DNA from: Gemmiger_A avium | GTDB lineage: Bacteria > Bacillota > Clostridia > Oscillospirales > Ruminococcaceae | Direction of reading: 5' to 3' | NCBI GenBank assembly: GCA_019114585.1 | Contig: DXFE01000112.1 | Location: 1-8,953 of the forward strand | DNA length: 8,953 nucleotides | Shown: piece after piece, positions 8,001-8,953 of the stretch | How positions within the stretch are numbered: the first letter of the stretch is position 1 | How the letters are laid out: every line of letters begins with the position of its first letter | Program-made: the position numbers and the translations under genes | Notes under the pieces: model-generated | Told to the model about the DNA's origin: nothing | Databases searched by the model: none | What the model saw: the letters and a program-made list of their open reading frames with translations, nothing else

Positions 8001-8305
8001 GCCTGGCACACCGCGCCCTGGGCCGGGAGGAAGCCGCCCTGGCCCGGTTCCACAAGCTGGTGGACTACGGCGAGAAGCACCTGTTCGATACCGTCAAGAT
8101 CGACTACTTTGCCGTGTCCCTGCCGGAACTGCAGCTGTTTGAGGAAGACCTGACCCGCCGCAATCAGGGCCATTGCCACTACCTGATCGGTCTGGGCAGC
8201 TACGGCCTGGGCGATACCGCCCGCGCCGCCGCCAGCTTTGCCGAGACCCTGCGCATCGACTGTGCCCATCAGGGGGCTATCCTGCACAGCAGCCTGTGCC
8301 GCTGA
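5021..8305 (+). CDS. DUF5107-type domain protein with C-terminal TPR array, function unknown
   Basis: A 1,094-residue protein with no signal peptide or membrane segment, so probably cytosolic. Residues about 40-345 look like the DUF5107 domain (galactose-mutarotase-like fold, by recollection), with YLKVMILPELGGRI (70-83), GPWISGGIEFNWPQHH (111-126) and FLWWANPAVP (190-199). The His, Glu and Trp residues in the second motif are plausible sugar-binding or catalytic candidates; this is inference. A beta-rich linker (about 350-450) follows. From about 460 to the end there are TPR-like helical pairs, for example YYDLGLALFYQGRDDEAFDAF (from 541) and YYLGCLYYDKKQYETSRQLW (from 756). The ATG is fixed by AAAGGAGG (5004-5011), 9 nt upstream. 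It is divergent from the AraC-family gene, shares an operator-like element with the sugar importer, and is monocistronic. It may act on the imported sugar or its glycosides as a hydrolase or epimerase, but no activity can be assigned. Confidence 0.85.
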   Translation: MQQTGKVRVWQEALVIPTYGVGKPDRNPMFLEKRVYQGSSGRVYPYPVIDKILDEKQDQTYQAVWLENDYLKVMILPELGGRIQRAYDKTNGYDFVYYNEVIKPALVGLTGPWISGGIEFNWPQHHRPTTYAPTDFVLKNNPDGSATVQVSEVDQMYGTKGMASFTLYPDKAYIEIKGQLYNRTNTPQTFLWWANPAVPVNDYTQSIFPPDVTAVMDHGKRDVSRFPIATGVYYKHDYGAGVDISRYKNIPVPTSYMAYHSDYNFVGGYDYQVEAGILHIADHHVSPGKKQWTWGCGDFGKAWDRNLTDENGPYIELMTGMFTDNQPDFTWLKPFEEKTFTQYFMPYKKAGSVKNASTEIVLNLEVADGVSHVVVYATGPRAGVRTVLTGGGKTWLDRTDDLSPTQVLCTTAETGALAAHELTLSVYDADGRLLLDYTAAAPHVDKVPDPAQPAKEPAEIATCEELYLTAQHLEQYRHATYDPDPYYLEGLKRDPGDIRLNTGYGLLLLRRGLFAQAEKHFRAAIARLTWKNPNPYDSEAYYDLGLALFYQGRDDEAFDAFYKATWTAAQQEMSFYYLAAISARRGEWREALAHVERSLVRNAHNLKARSLRAILLDKLGRRVEALDQLRSDLELDPFCYVSRYLLGQWEGTGHEELLHLMGNRASSFIECAIDLAEAGQWDTAVAMLRLCTAGSPMLKYYEGAYLARLGDEDASRKAFAEAKGRSPLYCFPNKLEDLCVLQQAMEADPADPRAPYYLGCLYYDKKQYETSRQLWEKSAELDPAFPTVWRNLSLTWFNNSKDPVRACEGMEKAFALDTTDARILLELDQLYKKTGVTPAERLASLDKYPETWVKRDDLCVEYVTLLNLLGRYEEAYAIIMGRHFHPWEGGEGKVTKQYATALTQMGLAKLNAGDAAGARDLLLKALVFPENLGEGKLEGAKDNDIYYALGCAERMLGNEEQAVAYFERASVGTEEPAGMMYYNDQPADMILYQGLAHRALGREEAALARFHKLVDYGEKHLFDTVKIDYFAVSLPELQLFEEDLTRRNQGHCHYLIGLGSYGLGDTARAAASFAETLRIDCAHQGAILHSSLCR

Positions 8306-8340
8306 ATGAATTTGCTATCCTCTTTATCTCTCAACTGACA

Positions 8341-8378
8341 CCCAAGCGCCCCTGTTTCGGCAGGGGCGTTTGGGTTTT
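8341..8378 (+). terminator. Intrinsic terminator of the DUF5107-TPR gene
   Basis: A 14-bp stem pairs 8341-8354 with 8361-8374 (core CGCCCCTG with CAGGGGCG, one G-T wobble) around a TTTCGG loop, followed by TTTT (8375-8378). It starts 35 bp after the stop codon. This is a clear rho-independent terminator that separates the sugar locus from the formate acetyltransferase unit. Confidence 0.9.
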
Positions 8379-8454
8379 CCGGAAAAGATTTCCTTTTGTG
8401 TACCCCGCCGGTCGTTTTCCGTTTGCGGGTGGCCCGGTTCGTGCAGTCTGCCGC

Positions 8455-8484
8455 TTGACAAGCACCCGCAAAATGGCGTACCAT
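8455..8484 (+). promoter_or_regulatory. Probable promoter of the riboswitch-pflB unit
   Basis: A perfect -35 TTGACA (8455-8460) is followed after 18 bp by TACCAT (8479-8484, 4 of 6 to consensus), giving a start near 8491. TATATA (8525-8530), only 10 bp before the riboswitch, is an alternative -10 but lacks a recognisable -35. Between the terminator at 8378 and this promoter I see no gene or other element. Confidence 0.5.
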
Positions 8485-8490
8485 ATGAAG

Positions 8491-8536
8491 TGCCCCCACC
8501 GGCGCGGCGTTTCGCCCGCCACCATATATAGGGGCA
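8491..8536 (+). other. 5' leader hairpin ahead of the riboswitch
   Basis: GGCG-C-GGCG (8501-8509) pairs with CGCCCGCC (8513-8520) as 8 bp with a bulged C and a TTT loop. TGCCCC (8491-8496) can pair with GGGGCA (8531-8536) to close an outer stem around it. If the TTGACA promoter is used, this would fold at the very 5' end of the transcript and might shield it from decay. There is no terminator-like T-run. Confidence 0.4.
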
Positions 8537-8539
8537 GAC

Positions 8540-8613
8540 GCCTGTGACTGACGGATCAGTGGAACTACCACAGGGGAACAGGCCGTCCCATACATTGCCG
8601 ACCGTCTGGGCAG
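8540..8613 (+). promoter_or_regulatory. ZTP riboswitch (pfl motif) upstream of formate acetyltransferase
   Basis: The conserved blocks of the pfl/ZTP motif are in order: GTGACTGACGG (8544-8554), the small hairpin GTGG/CCAC (8559-8562, 8568-8571), GGGGAA (8573-8578), and the 3' block CCGTCTGGGCA (8602-8612). P1 is GCCTGT (8540-8545) with ACAGGC (8578-8583). GACGG (8550-8554) can form the pseudoknot with CCGTC (8602-8606), a paired variant of the usual GGCG/CGCC. This RNA class senses ZTP/ZMP, which accumulate when 10-formyl-tetrahydrofolate is short, and usually switches genes on. The 3' block overlaps the 5' arm of the next terminator, which predicts ligand-induced antitermination. The downstream gene makes formate, the one-carbon donor for that cofactor, which fits. 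Confidence 0.88.
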
Positions 8614-8645
8614 CATCGCGTTTGCGGTGCTGCCCATTTTGTTTT
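8608..8645 (+). terminator. Riboswitch-controlled intrinsic terminator
   Basis: GGGCAGCATCGC (8608-8619) pairs with GCGGTGCTGCCC (8624-8635) over 12 bp with one T-G wobble and a GTTT loop, followed by ATTTTGTTTTG. Bases 8608-8612 are shared with the conserved riboswitch 3' block, so the aptamer fold and the terminator exclude one another. The pflB start lies 60 bp beyond. Confidence 0.9.
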
Positions 8646-8705
8646 GTCCAGGGCGGCACAGCGATGTGGGAGCGCCTGCCGCAGGCAGGGGAAGGGAGAA
8701 CAACT

Positions 8706-8953
8706 ATGCAGCAGTGGAACGGTTTTGTGCCCGGCGTTTGGCAGAACGAGATCAATGTGCGGGATTTTATCCAGCGCAACTATACCCCCTATGAGGGGGA
8801 CGACAGCTTCCTGGCCGGGCCCACCGCCCGCACCAAAGGGCTGATGGAGAAGTTCAACGCCCTGCTGAAAGAAGAGCGGGCCAAGGGCGGCGTGCTGGAC
8901 GTGGACACCGAGAACGTGTCCAGCCTGCTCAGCTACGGCCCCGGCTACCTGGA
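8706..8953 (+). CDS. pflB: Formate C-acetyltransferase (pyruvate formate-lyase), N-terminal part, cut by window end
   Basis: The first 82 codons, open to the last base. The protein converts pyruvate and CoA to acetyl-CoA and formate in the anaerobic cytosol, using a glycyl radical installed by PflA. The N-terminus MQQWNGFVPGVWQNEINVRD and the following block with FIQRNYTPYEGDDSFLAGPT (from residue 21), then GGVLDVDTENVSSLLSYGPGYL, are the conserved opening of PFL as I recall it. The catalytic cysteines and glycyl-radical loop of the roughly 750-residue family lie beyond the window. GGGAG (8694-8698) sits 7 nt before the ATG. The gene is behind a ZTP riboswitch, a known association that gave the pfl motif its name; pflA would be expected downstream. 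Confidence 0.93.
   Translation, partial: MQQWNGFVPGVWQNEINVRDFIQRNYTPYEGDDSFLAGPTARTKGLMEKFNALLKEERAKGGVLDVDTENVSSLLSYGPGYL

Noticed and set aside
4835..8287. Very long minus-strand open frame (1,150 codons) opposite the DUF5107-TPR gene
   Set aside because: Its translation is low-complexity (rich in Gly, Val, Gln, His, Ala) with no recognisable domain. It mirrors the GC-rich third positions of the plus-strand gene, which has a clear RBS, family motifs and a terminator.
1..8953. CRISPR arrays, tRNA or rRNA genes, insertion sequences, attachment sites, CcpA cre boxes
   Set aside because: I looked for repeat arrays, tRNA-like cloverleafs, transposase motifs, terminal inverted repeats and cre-like palindromes and saw none that could be supported.

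Overview
The window looks like a chromosomal segment of a GC-rich gut Firmicute, with the Oscillospiraceae/Ruminococcaceae (Faecalibacterium, Gemmiger or Subdoligranulum type) as best guess. The grounds are GC-biased third codon positions, strong AGGAGG-type ribosome binding sites, a lipoprotein solute-binding protein instead of a free periplasmic one, and a formate acetyltransferase gene behind a ZTP riboswitch. The genus is inference.

Region 1 (1-3820) is a three-gene operon for a CUT2-type pentose/hexose ABC importer: ATPase, permease, lipoprotein binding protein. All three resemble the L-arabinose importer AraG/AraH/AraF of enterobacteria, recalled from memory. Its leader carries a 21-bp-period direct repeat (41-75) just upstream of a promoter with a good -10 and a poor -35.

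Region 2 (3821-5020) holds a cluster of three GC hairpins between convergent genes, then a minus-strand AraC-family regulator (3996-4838), then a 182-bp divergent control region. That region contains a near-consensus promoter for the regulator, a 16-bp palindrome overlapping its -35, a second copy of the same 21-bp-period direct repeat (4922-4956), and a weak plus-strand promoter with a 9-bp inverted repeat.

Region 3 (5021-8305) is one large gene for a 1,094-residue cytosolic protein. It has an N-terminal DUF5107-type domain (galactose-mutarotase-like beta-sandwich by recollection) and a long C-terminal TPR-like helical repeat. Its biochemical function is not known to me. A strong terminator follows at 8341-8378.

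Region 4 (8306-8953) is an unrelated unit: a promoter, a 5' leader hairpin, a ZTP (pfl-motif) riboswitch whose 3' end overlaps the 5' arm of an intrinsic terminator, and the first 82 codons of pyruvate formate-lyase, cut by the window end.

The main inference is a compact regulon. The AraC-type regulator probably binds the shared direct-repeat operator in front of both the importer operon and the DUF5107-TPR gene, so the large protein should act inside the cell on the imported sugar or glycoside. No arabinose catabolic genes (isomerase, kinase, epimerase) are in the window, so the substrate remains inferred.
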